DNA of 10,934 bases, taken from a bacterium (GTDB taxonomy: Bacteria; UBA9089). The stretch is taken from the NCBI GenBank assembly GCA_003485015.1, contig DNCN01000130.1, positions 1 through 10,934 on the forward strand, given 5' to 3'. The notes beneath the pieces are model-generated. The model searched no databases. It saw only the letters and a program-made list of their open reading frames with translations, and was not told the DNA's origin. The position numbers and the translations under genes were made by a program. Below are positions 1 through 7,106 of the stretch, piece after piece (positions within the stretch are counted from its first letter, which is position 1; every line of letters starts with the position of its first letter).

Positions 1-114
1 TTAATCTTTGAGTCTCAGTCCAACTCATTCTCTTTTGAAAGTTTAGAAGTTTTAGAAAATTGTGGAGATTTCTGGAGGCAGGGACGATCCTTAAAGCCTT
101 CCCCCACTCCTTAG
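1..114 (+). CDS. Possible 3' end of an upstream gene (partial, uncertain)
   Basis: Frame 1 is open from the window edge to a TAG at 112-114, which gives 37 codons. The other two plus-strand frames hit stops within the first few codons. The tail reads SLEVLENCGDFW and ends SLKPSPTP. I recognise no family in it, and an open run of this length occurs fairly often by chance. It is reported because it is followed at once by a possible terminator and a strong promoter, as expected at a gene boundary. It could equally be non-coding. Confidence 0.25.
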   Translation, partial: LIFESQSNSFSFESLEVLENCGDFWRQGRSLKPSPTP

Positions 115-127
115 AGAAGGTCTTTTT
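96..127 (+). terminator. Weak candidate intrinsic terminator before hldD
   Basis: GCCTTC (96-101) can pair with GAAGGT (116-121) through six pairs including one G-U. A T-rich run, CTTTTT, follows at 122-127. The loop is 14 bases and the stem is short, so this is only suggestive. It would separate an upstream transcript from the promoter that begins at 130. Confidence 0.25.
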
Positions 128-129
128 CC

Positions 130-157
130 TTGACATCGGCCGATTTCTGAGTATAAT
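130..157 (+). promoter_or_regulatory. Consensus sigma-70 promoter for the HldD-like epimerase
   Basis: TTGACA at 130-135 and TATAAT at 152-157 both match the sigma-70/sigma-A consensus exactly, with a 16-base spacer. Transcription would start near 164, leaving a leader of about 38 bases before the ATG at 202. The spacer contains the 8-base palindrome TCGGCCGA (136-143), a possible but unproven operator. Confidence 0.8.
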
Positions 158-201
158 AAACAAACTTACCATAATTTTGAGGTTATGTCCCGTAGAGGTT
201 A

Positions 202-1104
202 ATGGTGAGGGCTTTAATTACAGGTGGAGCAGGGTTTGTTGGGTCAAATCTATCCCTTGAGCTTGAAGCTCAGGGAGCAGAGGTTACAATCATTGATGAT
301 CTCTCTTCATCCAACTTCAAGAACCTGACCGACTTTAAGGGGGAACTCATTGTCCAGGATTTAGCTACCTTTGATCTATCCTCAAGATTTAAAGATGTGG
401 ACTTCGACATCATCTTCCACCAGGCAGCTATCACCGATACCACCTTTACTAACGATGCGGAGATGATCCGGAGTAATGTGGAAGGTTTTAGGAAGGTAGC
501 CAACTTTGCAGTCGAGCGGGGGGTGAAACTCATCTATGCTTCATCAGCCGGTGTCTATGGAAATGGTCCTACACCGATGAGAGAGGATCAAAAGCTCTCG
601 CCCCTCAATGCCTATGCCTTCTCCAAATATCTGATAGAGAATCTCTCCCTAAAGTATACCAAAAGATACGGGATAACTACCGTTGGCCTCCGATACTTCA
701 ATGTTTACGGCCCTAAGGAGGAGTACAAGAATAAATCAGCCAGTATGATCTATCAGCTTGCCCAGCAGATGAAGGCAGGAAAGCGACCCAGAATCTTCAA
801 ATATGGTGAGCAGTTTCGCGATCTTATCTATATTAAAGATGTGATTTTAGCTAATCTCAAGGCGATGGAGACTGATCAATCCTGTGTGGTCAATGTGGGA
901 ACAGGTCAAGCCACAACCTTCAATCAGATAATCCAGATCTTGAATGAAACCCTTTCGATCTCCTTTAAACCCGAATACTTCGATAATCCTTATACTGCTT
1001 TCTATCAGAATCAGACCTTAGCTGATACTAAGTTGGCTAACAAACTCCTAGGCTTTAAGGCAGGGTTTAGCATCGAGGCAGGAATAAAGGATTATATCTC
1101 TTAA
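202..1104 (+). CDS. hldD: ADP-glyceromanno-heptose 6-epimerase-like NAD(P)-dependent sugar epimerase
   Basis: This is an extended short-chain dehydrogenase/epimerase of 300 residues; E. coli HldD has 310. The Rossmann motif GGAGFVGS is at 8-15, YASSAGVYG at 112-120, the catalytic YxxxK at Y138/K142, and RYFNVYGPKE at 164-173. The C-terminal YQNQTLADTKLANKLLGF matches the substrate-domain pattern of HldD (YQ..TqADl..l...G) better than that of GalE or RmlB. HldD inverts C6'' of ADP-D-glycero-D-manno-heptose in the cytoplasm to supply L,D-heptose for LPS core or surface glycans. The start is ambiguous: AGAGG at 194-198 is 3 bases from the ATG at 202 but a better 6 bases from the in-frame GTG at 205. 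The gene has its own strong promoter, and no other heptose gene is visible here. A different NDP-sugar epimerase remains possible. Confidence 0.8.
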   Translation: MVRALITGGAGFVGSNLSLELEAQGAEVTIIDDLSSSNFKNLTDFKGELIVQDLATFDLSSRFKDVDFDIIFHQAAITDTTFTNDAEMIRSNVEGFRKVANFAVERGVKLIYASSAGVYGNGPTPMREDQKLSPLNAYAFSKYLIENLSLKYTKRYGITTVGLRYFNVYGPKEEYKNKSASMIYQLAQQMKAGKRPRIFKYGEQFRDLIYIKDVILANLKAMETDQSCVVNVGTGQATTFNQIIQILNETLSISFKPEYFDNPYTAFYQNQTLADTKLANKLLGFKAGFSIEAGIKDYIS

Positions 1105-1109
1105 GCAGA

Positions 1110-1301
1110 TTAGATTGTTTTCACAACCCTCCCTGAACGGATACAACGGGTGCAGACGCGAATATGCTTAACAGTGTTATCGATCTTTACTTTAATCCGT
1201 TGGAGGTTGGGTAACCAGCGTCGTTTTGTCTTTCGATTTGAGTGGCTGACATTGTGACCTGTAGATGGTCTTTTACCACAGATCTGGCATATTTTGGACA
1301 T
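1110..1301 (-). CDS. rpmB: Large ribosomal subunit protein bL28, zinc-binding (C+) form
   Basis: The protein is 63 residues, normal for L28, and begins MSKICQICGKRPSTGHNVSH, which is the family's N terminus. CxxC pairs at C5/C8 and C50/C53 mark the zinc-binding version. The arginine- and lysine-rich middle (SNRKTKRRWLPNLQRIKV) fits binding to 23S rRNA in the 50S subunit. The reading frame is open 12 codons further upstream, but the ATG at 1299-1301 is chosen because it matches the family start and has AAGGGAG shortly before it. The gene converges on the hldD-like gene with only 5 bases between stop codons. Its upstream side faces the methyltransferase gene. Identification is secure. Confidence 0.97.
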   Translation of the reverse strand: MSKICQICGKRPSTGHNVSHSNRKTKRRWLPNLQRIKVKIDNTVKHIRVCTRCIRSGRVVKTI

Positions 1302-1327
1302 ACTCTTCTCCCTTAAAAGTTTACTTA

Positions 1328-1357
1328 AATCTACCATAATAACCGAGGATTTGGCAA
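1328..1357 (-). promoter_or_regulatory. Candidate promoter for rpmB
   Basis: Read on the minus strand, TTGCCA (1352-1357) and TAGATT (1328-1333) are separated by 18 bases, just upstream of rpmB. Both hexamers keep the key bases of a sigma-70 promoter, but neither is perfect. The leader would be about 20 bases. A start site for the divergent methyltransferase gene should lie in the same 115-base gap, but I see no convincing pair of hexamers for it. Confidence 0.35.
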
Positions 1358-1416
1358 GTATTTTTTAGTGGTGAAGATCGGTCTCTGACTTAGAATCTAC
1401 CCTCTGGAGATGAAAG

Positions 1417-2076
1417 ATGCAGAATTGGTTCAGTATAGATGAGGGTCTTGATGAGACACTCCTCTCTTTTGATGAATATCAACGGCTGAAGATGGTGAGT
1501 GATCTTATAAATAACTTCAAAAAGAGTGGACTGAAGATCCTCGATGTCGGGGGAGGGGTGGGCAATCTAGAGCATTTTGCACCGGAACATAGAGTAGTAG
1601 TGGCTGATAAGATGACAACAGGTATAGACGGAACAGACCTCCCTTATCCAGACAGAGATTTTGATGTCTCGGTAAGTATCGACACCTTAGAACATATCCC
1701 ATCCAAAGAGAGAAAGAGATTTATTGAAGAATTGATCCGGGTGGCTAAGGATCGAATCTACTTAGCTATTCCAACCAAAGAGGCTGAAGAGGTAGAAAGG
1801 TTTATTTATGAACTGACCAAAGATCCCTATCTTGAAGAGCACATCAGACACGGACTTCCAGACACCAAAGAGGTAGAATCTTACCTACAAGATAGGGGTT
1901 TGGAATATCACACTTACAAGAATGGGTATCTGGGAAGTTGGTTCGGGATGTTACTCTTGCGCCACTTTGGTCCCAAGGATACCCTCCCTTTCATAAATAG
2001 ATTCTTCAATCGGAGTTTCTATGAATACGATCATAGCTACCCAGTCTATCGCATCGTCTTCGAGATCATCAAATAA
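1417..2076 (+). CDS. Class I SAM-dependent methyltransferase, substrate unknown
   Basis: This 219-residue protein has a Methyltransf_11-like core. SAM motif I is ILDVGGGVGN at 41-50, an acidic post-I turn VVAD is at 61-64, and DLPYPDRDFDVSVSIDTLEH at 74-93 is the typical motif II region (the D-LP(Y/F)-d-sFD pattern). The strand IYLAIP at 114-119 completes the fold. The region after about 150 is variable and aromatic-rich (FFNRSFYEYDHSYP), likely the substrate-specific part. It has no signal peptide or membrane segment, so it is cytoplasmic. GGAGA at 1406-1410 sits 6 bases from the ATG. hisA follows after 65 bases with no clear terminator, so the two may share a transcript. Glycan or small-molecule methylation is possible given the nearby heptose gene, but the sequence does not show the substrate. 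Confidence 0.85.
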   Translation: MQNWFSIDEGLDETLLSFDEYQRLKMVSDLINNFKKSGLKILDVGGGVGNLEHFAPEHRVVVADKMTTGIDGTDLPYPDRDFDVSVSIDTLEHIPSKERKRFIEELIRVAKDRIYLAIPTKEAEEVERFIYELTKDPYLEEHIRHGLPDTKEVESYLQDRGLEYHTYKNGYLGSWFGMLLLRHFGPKDTLPFINRFFNRSFYEYDHSYPVYRIVFEIIK

Positions 2077-2131
2077 TAGGGCTGTAACCTAAAACTCCCT
2101 TTGGCTGTGAATTCTCGACTATGAGCTGATT

Positions 2132-2136
2132 GGAGG
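2132..2136 (+). promoter_or_regulatory. Ribosome binding site that fixes the hisA start
   Basis: GGAGG lies 5 bases before the ATG at 2142. A TTG at 2130 is in frame but overlaps this site and has nothing of its own upstream, so the ATG is preferred. Confidence 0.8.
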
Positions 2137-2141
2137 GACAG

Positions 2142-2861
2142 ATGCTCGTCATTCCCGCTATTGACTTAAAGAACGGTCAGGTGGTCCGTCTCCGTCAGGG
2201 GCGACCAGAAGATGAAACCGTATACTCCTCTAAACCAGAGGATGCAGCCTTGCTCTGGCAAAGGAAGGGGGCCAGGAGGCTCCATATTGTTGATCTTGAT
2301 GGTGCCTTTGAGGGAAGCCCGAAGAATATAGAGGTTATAAGAAGGATCTTAGCGGCAGTGGAGATCCCTGTGGAGCTTGGCGGCGGAATTCGAAGAATGG
2401 AGGATATTGAAGAGGTCCTGAGTCTTGGTGTAGAATGGGCCATCTTGGGAACAAGTATCATCTTAAATCCAGAACTGATCAGGGAGGCCGCAAAGAGGTT
2501 TCCTGGAAGAATCCTTGTGGGAGTTGATGTCCGAAGGGAAAGGATTTCGATCAAAGGCTGGCAGGATGAGACTCGGATCTTGACTAAAGACCTATTCCAA
2601 GGTCTCGAAGAGACAGGTATTGCCGGAATAATCTATACCGATATCCTCCGAGATGGAATGATGAGAGGTCCTAACTTTGAGGGCATAGCTGAATTGATAA
2701 GAACAACAACTCTAGAGGTTATTGCCTCGGGTGGAATCTCATCGATGCAAGATATAGAAAAACTCAAAAGACTCAATCTGAAAGGAGTCATCGTCGGCAG
2801 GGCCCTCTATGATGGAGCGATAGATCTGGAAGAAGCCGTTAAATCTACAACAGGAATTTGA
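2142..2861 (+). CDS. hisA: Phosphoribosylformimino-5-aminoimidazole carboxamide ribotide isomerase
   Basis: HisA catalyses the Amadori isomerisation of ProFAR to PRFAR, the fourth step of histidine biosynthesis, in the cytoplasm. The 239-residue product starts MLVIPAIDLKNGQVVRL, the family N terminus, with catalytic Asp8. The second catalytic Asp is D129 in VGVDVRR, followed by the KGW motif (138-140). TDILRDGMMRGPN at 166-178 and the phosphate-binding ASGGIS and VIVGRALYDG loops complete the (beta/alpha)8 barrel. ELGGGIR at 78-84 is the first-half phosphate site. No change in a key residue is seen. It stands apart from other his genes, downstream of a methyltransferase, and converges on rho with a 60-base gap. 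HisF is unlikely because the IPAIDLK start and KGW are HisA signatures. A PriA-type dual HisA/TrpF role cannot be excluded by eye. Confidence 0.96.
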   Translation: MLVIPAIDLKNGQVVRLRQGRPEDETVYSSKPEDAALLWQRKGARRLHIVDLDGAFEGSPKNIEVIRRILAAVEIPVELGGGIRRMEDIEEVLSLGVEWAILGTSIILNPELIREAAKRFPGRILVGVDVRRERISIKGWQDETRILTKDLFQGLEETGIAGIIYTDILRDGMMRGPNFEGIAELIRTTTLEVIASGGISSMQDIEKLKRLNLKGVIVGRALYDGAIDLEEAVKSTTGI

Positions 2862-2921
2862 TTCTATTTATCAAGAGTCATGTAAAAATTGGATCTTTAA
2901 AAGAGGATTCGTTGTCAGAGG

Positions 2922-4175
2922 CTAAGCCTTATTCATCATGGTGGCAAAGAACTCCTTATTGCCTTTGGTTACCCTCATCTTCTCTAAGAGTAGTTCCATG
3001 GCCTCAACCGGATTAAGGGGGTTGAGGGCCTTGCGTAAAAGCCATACCTTGTTCAACTCATCCGGACCCAGAAGGAGATCTTCTTTTCTGGTCCCTGACC
3101 GGTTGATGTTGATGGCTGGATAGAGCCTCCGGTCGATTAAGGTCCGATCAAGGTGGAGCTCCATATTTCCTGTCCCTTTAAACTCCTCAAAGATAACCTC
3201 ATCGGCCCGACTTCCAGTATCGATCAAAGCTGTCGCTAGAATAGTCAAACTTCCCCCTTCCTCGATATTCCGGGCCGCACCAAAGAACTTCTTTGGTCGA
3301 TGAAGAGCATTTGAGTCAACCCCGCCTGAAAGAACCTTTCCTGAGCTGGGACTGACTTGATTATAGGCCCTGGCCAGCCGGGTGATGGAGTCGAGCAGAA
3401 TTACCACATCCCGTTTATGCTCAACTAAACGTCTGGCCTTCTCAATCACTACTTCAGCCACTCGGATATGTTCCTCGGCCGGCTCATCGAAGGTAGAAGA
3501 GATAACCTCACCTTTTACAGAACGTTCCATATCAGTCACCTCCTCTGGCCGCTCATCGATAAGCAACACAATGAGGCAAATCTCTGGGTGGTTGGTAGTA
3601 ATGGAGTTAGCGATCTTCTGGAGGAGAATGGTCTTGCCCGTCCTTGGTGGCGCTACGATCAATCCCCTCTGGCCCTTACCAATAGGGGTGATAAGATCCA
3701 TAACCCTCATTGAAATCTCCTCCGGCTCCCGTTCTAAGTTTATCCTCTCGCAGGGGTAGAGGGGGGTAAGGTTGTCAAAGAAGATCCGCTGACTGACTGC
3801 CTCGGGGTCCTCGTGGTTAAGGGCTTCTACTTTAAGCAGGGCAAAGAATCTCTCGTTCTCCTTGGGAGGACGAATCTGGCCAGAGACCGTATCGCCGGTA
3901 AGAAGGTTGAACTTCCTGATCTGACTTGGTGAAACATAGATGTCATCAGGACTAGGAAGATAGCTATATTCGCTGGATCTCAAAAAACCGTATCCCTCTG
4001 AAAGAACTTCGAGTACCCCCTCCCCGAAGATATAACCATTCTTCTCTGTTTGGGCCTGGAGGATAGTAAAGATCAAGTCTTGCTTCTTCATCCCACTTAT
4101 CCCACCGATATTAAGAGAGCGGGCAAACGTGGTCAATTCAGGCATTGTTTTCGAATGTAACTCGGCAATATTCAT
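2922..4175 (-). CDS. rho: Transcription termination factor Rho
   Basis: Rho is a hexameric RNA-dependent ATPase that ends transcription of untranslated RNA. The 417-residue product is close to E. coli's 419 and lacks the long N-terminal insertion of some phyla. The N-terminal helical domain (1-47) carries KKQDLIF. The primary RNA site has YGFLRS at 62-67 and DDIYVSPSQIRKFN at 77-90. Walker A APPRTGKT is at 175-182, IDERPEEVTDM at 206-216 contains the catalytic Glu, and Walker B is VVILLDS at 257-263. The Q-loop region VLSGGVDSNALHRPKKFFGA is at 281-300, and the arginine-finger segment NRSGTRKE at 358-365. The start at 4175 (MNIAEL) matches family N termini; a frame extension to 4199 would run into argS. 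All key residues are present. The stop is convergent with hisA. The usual rpmE partner is not in the window. Confidence 0.97.
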   Translation of the reverse strand: MNIAELHSKTMPELTTFARSLNIGGISGMKKQDLIFTILQAQTEKNGYIFGEGVLEVLSEGYGFLRSSEYSYLPSPDDIYVSPSQIRKFNLLTGDTVSGQIRPPKENERFFALLKVEALNHEDPEAVSQRIFFDNLTPLYPCERINLEREPEEISMRVMDLITPIGKGQRGLIVAPPRTGKTILLQKIANSITTNHPEICLIVLLIDERPEEVTDMERSVKGEVISSTFDEPAEEHIRVAEVVIEKARRLVEHKRDVVILLDSITRLARAYNQVSPSSGKVLSGGVDSNALHRPKKFFGAARNIEEGGSLTILATALIDTGSRADEVIFEEFKGTGNMELHLDRTLIDRRLYPAININRSGTRKEDLLLGPDELNKVWLLRKALNPLNPVEAMELLLEKMRVTKGNKEFFATMMNKA

Positions 4176-4179
4176 TCTT

Positions 4180-5835
4180 TTACATCCTTTCCGGCGCACT
4201 GATTCCCAGAAGACCGAGCACCTTCTTTATAGTCATCTGGACTGTCCGGACGAGAATCAACCGGGCAGCAGTCTTTGCCAGATCTTGAGAGATAATACGA
4301 TGGTGTTTATAGTAACTATGGAACTTAGAGACCAGCTCTATGAGGTAAGTAGTAAGGCGATGTATCTCATAATTTATAACACAGTTTGTAATCTCCTCTC
4401 TTAGGGTTTCTAATTTGGTGATTATCTCAAGCTCCTCCTTCAAGTTGAGGAGAGATAAGTTCACTTCCTTAGCTGGAGGTAGCCTTATACCTCTCTTTGA
4501 GGCTTGGGCAAAGATACTCGATATCCGGGCATGGGCGTACTGCACATAGTAGACTGGGTTATCAGTTGATTTCTGTTTCGCCAATTCTAGGTCAAAGTCT
4601 AAGTGTGCCCGAGAGCTCTGCATAAGATAATAGAAGCGAGCAGCATCTCGACCTACTTCTTCTAAGATTTCACTCAAGGTAACAAACTCTCCCCGCCGAG
4701 TAGACATGGCTACCGGTTTGCCATCACGCAGGAGACTGACCATCTGGTAGAGAAGGATATCGAGTGTATCTTTCGAATAACCAAAGGCTGATATCGCCGC
4801 TTTTATCCTTGGCGCATAACCGTGATGATCCTGACCCCAAATATTTATCAACCTATCATATCCCCGCTTGTATTTATTGAGGTGGTATGCTAAATCACCC
4901 GCAAAATAGGTGGGCTCCCCTGTCTCTCGAATAAGCACCCGATCCTTTTCATCGCCAAATAAGGAGGCCCTAAACCAAAAGGCTCCTTCCTGTTCATAGA
5001 TATAACCTCTCTCCTTTAGATCCTGGATGGTCTTATTTAAGGTGCCCATCTTGTAAAGTCCTTTCTCACTTATCCAGTGGTCAAATCTTACCCCAAAGTT
5101 AAGGAGTGTTGTCTTCATCTCCTCAGTGATATGTCCTAAGGCGTATTCGGCAAAAAAGTCTACGGGGAAATCCTGGCAACCATCCTTCCTTTCTTCAAGA
5201 AGGGCTCGAGCAATCTCGATCAAATATTCACCTTGGTAACCATCCTCCGGCCATTCATGTTCAACCCCTAATAACTCTAGATACCGGGCCTTAAGAGAAC
5301 GGCCTAAGGCTTGAATCTGATTTCCAACGTCATTAATGTAATACTCTCGCTCGGCCTTAAATCCTGTCGCCTCCAAGAGATTGGCCAGTACATCTCCCAG
5401 GACAGCCCCCCTTCCATGACCAACATGGAGGGGTCCGGTAGGATTCGAACTGACAAACTCAATCAGTACCCTTCGGCCCTTACCAATATCTGGGAGGGGC
5501 ATTTCATCAAACTCACGAAGAAATCTATGGAGTCGAGAGGGGGCAATAAAGAAGTTTATGAAACCCCTGCCTGCAACTTCAAGGTGCCCGACCAATTCTT
5601 TGTCAATCTGGATGAGTCCGACTAAGGAGTGAGCCACCTCAATGGGTCTTGCGCTAGACCCCTGGGTCAATAAAAAGGCAATAGAACTTGATAGATCCCC
5701 ATGGGATGGATAGCGAGGGGTCTCCAAAGGTATATTTATGGATTTTCCAATTGGTGGGAGCATCCCTTTTTCTTCTGCCTTCAAAAGTGCCTCATGGAGT
5801 AAGGAGGTTATCTCTTCTTTAATAGTGGAATACAC
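4180..5835 (-). CDS. argS: Arginyl-tRNA synthetase
   Basis: This class I synthetase charges tRNA-Arg with arginine. The product is 551 residues, slightly shorter than E. coli's 577. The N-terminal additional domain (about 1-100) includes the segment around GRGFINFF (89-96). The HIGH motif is FVSSNPTGPLHVGHGRG at 127-143, with HVGH at 137-140. The second signature is AMSTRRGEF at 376-384; loss of the first lysine of KMSK is usual in ArgRS. WGQDHHGYAPR at 333-343 is typical of the family. The C-terminal DALR anticodon-binding domain begins with VQYAHARISS (431-440) and ends SAPERM, as in most ArgRS. The start is a GTG (5833-5835) with a weak GAGAAG upstream; no other start gives a full N terminus. 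It is followed by rho after 4 bases, so the two form one operon. argC lies 179 bases upstream on the same strand. Confidence 0.97.
   Translation of the reverse strand: MYSTIKEEITSLLHEALLKAEEKGMLPPIGKSINIPLETPRYPSHGDLSSSIAFLLTQGSSARPIEVAHSLVGLIQIDKELVGHLEVAGRGFINFFIAPSRLHRFLREFDEMPLPDIGKGRRVLIEFVSSNPTGPLHVGHGRGAVLGDVLANLLEATGFKAEREYYINDVGNQIQALGRSLKARYLELLGVEHEWPEDGYQGEYLIEIARALLEERKDGCQDFPVDFFAEYALGHITEEMKTTLLNFGVRFDHWISEKGLYKMGTLNKTIQDLKERGYIYEQEGAFWFRASLFGDEKDRVLIRETGEPTYFAGDLAYHLNKYKRGYDRLINIWGQDHHGYAPRIKAAISAFGYSKDTLDILLYQMVSLLRDGKPVAMSTRRGEFVTLSEILEEVGRDAARFYYLMQSSRAHLDFDLELAKQKSTDNPVYYVQYAHARISSIFAQASKRGIRLPPAKEVNLSLLNLKEELEIITKLETLREEITNCVINYEIHRLTTYLIELVSKFHSYYKHHRIISQDLAKTAARLILVRTVQMTIKKVLGLLGISAPERM
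4185..4189 (-). promoter_or_regulatory. rho ribosome binding site embedded in the end of argS
   Basis: On the minus strand AAGGA lies 9 bases before the rho ATG, inside the last three codons of argS. The argS stop (4180-4182) and the rho start (4173-4175) are 4 bases apart. Ribosomes finishing argS would pass right over this site, which favours translational coupling. Confidence 0.6.
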
Positions 5836-5900
5836 TCAGTTCTTCTCTTTTTGGACAATAGCCCACTTTTGGTTTTGAAATAGGGGTCTTGGATTTTTGC

Positions 5901-5935
5901 TTTATAGATTACAAGCTCTGAAAAAAACAATCCAA
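5901..5935 (-). promoter_or_regulatory. Candidate promoter(s) for argS-rho
   Basis: Two overlapping sigma-70-like pairs can be read on the minus strand: TTGGAT (5930-5935) with TAATCT (5906-5911), and TTGTTT (5925-5930) with TATAAA (5901-5906). Both spacers are 18 bases. They lie about 70 bases before the argS GTG in the argC-argS gap. Neither is perfect, and AT-rich DNA yields such pairs easily. Confidence 0.35.
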
Positions 5936-6014
5936 ACATGTTGCAATAACTTAACTTAGGGGTTGGTTCAACTTTGTGGGAAAAATCCTTCTCTTGGAGC
6001 TAAAAGAGTTGGGC

Positions 6015-7106
6015 TTAAGAATTGACTCTCCTTAAGATATTCGAAAAAGGCAAGCCTTCTGTCTCGTCTAACCCAAACATAATATTCATATTTTGGATAG
6101 CTTGACCTGCTGCACCTTTAAGCAGATTATCTATGCAGCCCATTATTATACAAATATCTGTTCTCTTATCGATTTGAATGCCAATATCGCAAAAATTGGT
6201 GCTCTCCACATTTTGGATCTCTGGATATTCTCCTTTTTTGCGGATTCTAATAAATGGTTTATTCTTATAAAATTCACGATATCTTTCAACAATATCTTCA
6301 AATACCATCTCCTTTTGAAGTTTAAGATAAGTTGTGGTGAGCATCCCATATTTAAAAGAGGCTACATGGGGAACAAAGAGGGCACTAATCTTATCTTTGA
6401 TTAAAAGGCCTAATTCTTGTTCTATTTCTGGTATATGGGGGTGGATGCCTATCTTATAAGGCTTGATATTCTCCTCGACCTCCATGGCTAAATTTCTCTC
6501 ATTTGGCTTTCTCCCCGCACCAGAAACACCACAGATTGCTTCTACAATGATCGCTCTCTCTATGTCTACAAGCTGATCACCAAATAAAGGTGCTACCGAA
6601 AGGATAGTACAAGTGGGATAGCACCCTGGATTTGCTATAAGGAATGCCTTCTTTATTTCTTGATAATATACCTCCGAAAGTCCATAAACTGCACTCTCAA
6701 GAAGGAATTCATCTTTATGGACAAAACCATACCATTCCTTATATGAATTAGCATCTTTCAGTCTAAAATCTGCACTTAAATCAATAAATTTAATCTTCGG
6801 TTTAATCTTTCGAGCCTTATTGATTAAATCCGAAGCCCCTTCTAAGAACTCACCATGGGGTTTTGAGAAGAATACAACATCACATTCTTCTATGACTTCA
6901 TCAGAGTTATACCTGACAGTTTTGAGGTCAAGAATATTCCTCAGAAATCTGTGAATATCTCCTACCTCTTGCCCGTCTTGAGTTTCGGATGCCAATAAAA
7001 CTATGGTAGCATATCTATGGTTGGCCAATAATTTTAATAATACCCCAGATGTCAGGCTAGCAGCGCCTATTATTCCAACTCTGATCTTTTCCTCTGTTTT
7101 TCTCAT
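6015..7106 (-). CDS. argC: N-acetyl-gamma-glutamyl-phosphate reductase
   Basis: ArgC reduces N-acetylglutamyl-5-phosphate to the semialdehyde with NADPH, the third step of arginine biosynthesis. The 363-residue length fits the long form. The catalytic cysteine is C162 in ANPGCYPT (159-165). FIDLSADFRLKD at 107-118, WYGFVH (125-130), the AVYGLSE region (139-145) and GVSGAGRKPNERN (193-205) are family signatures. HPHIPEIEQEL at 222-232 carries the active-site histidine. The N-terminal nucleotide loop reads GIIGAASLTSG (11-21), while ArgC usually has G-A-S/T-G-Y-T/S-G, so the Gly-Tyr pair is replaced. The ATG has GAGAGG almost touching it, with 1 base of spacing, which is unusually tight; no better start exists. 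The gene is noticeably AT-richer than its neighbours. It stands alone, with no other arg biosynthesis gene nearby. LysY of the lysine pathway is the main alternative. Confidence 0.93.
   Translation of the reverse strand: MRKTEEKIRVGIIGAASLTSGVLLKLLANHRYATIVLLASETQDGQEVGDIHRFLRNILDLKTVRYNSDEVIEECDVVFFSKPHGEFLEGASDLINKARKIKPKIKFIDLSADFRLKDANSYKEWYGFVHKDEFLLESAVYGLSEVYYQEIKKAFLIANPGCYPTCTILSVAPLFGDQLVDIERAIIVEAICGVSGAGRKPNERNLAMEVEENIKPYKIGIHPHIPEIEQELGLLIKDKISALFVPHVASFKYGMLTTTYLKLQKEMVFEDIVERYREFYKNKPFIRIRKKGEYPEIQNVESTNFCDIGIQIDKRTDICIIMGCIDNLLKGAAGQAIQNMNIMFGLDETEGLPFSNILRRVNS

Noticed and set aside
60..260. A 66-codon plus-strand frame ahead of the hldD-like gene
   Set aside because: It runs through the consensus promoter and into the real epimerase gene in another frame, lacks a ribosome binding site, and resembles no family.
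2855..2921. Possible terminator between convergent hisA and rho (TTGAT...ATCAA)
   Set aside because: The stem is only five mostly A-T pairs with no proper T-tract, too weak to annotate.
3382..3759. Plus-strand frames of up to 125 codons opposite rho
   Set aside because: They are antisense to the fully conserved Rho ATPase core and have low-complexity Ser/Arg/Ile composition typical of shadow frames.
4676..4720. Apparent loss of the KMSK lysine in ArgRS (AMSTRRGEF)
   Set aside because: A degenerate KMSK without the first lysine is common in arginyl-tRNA synthetases, so it is not evidence of inactivation.
5960..6014. Possible terminator after argC (CTCTT...AAGAG followed by a T-run on the minus strand)
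   Set aside because: It is a five-pair stem with an 8-base loop and an interrupted T-run; not distinguishable from chance in AT-rich DNA.
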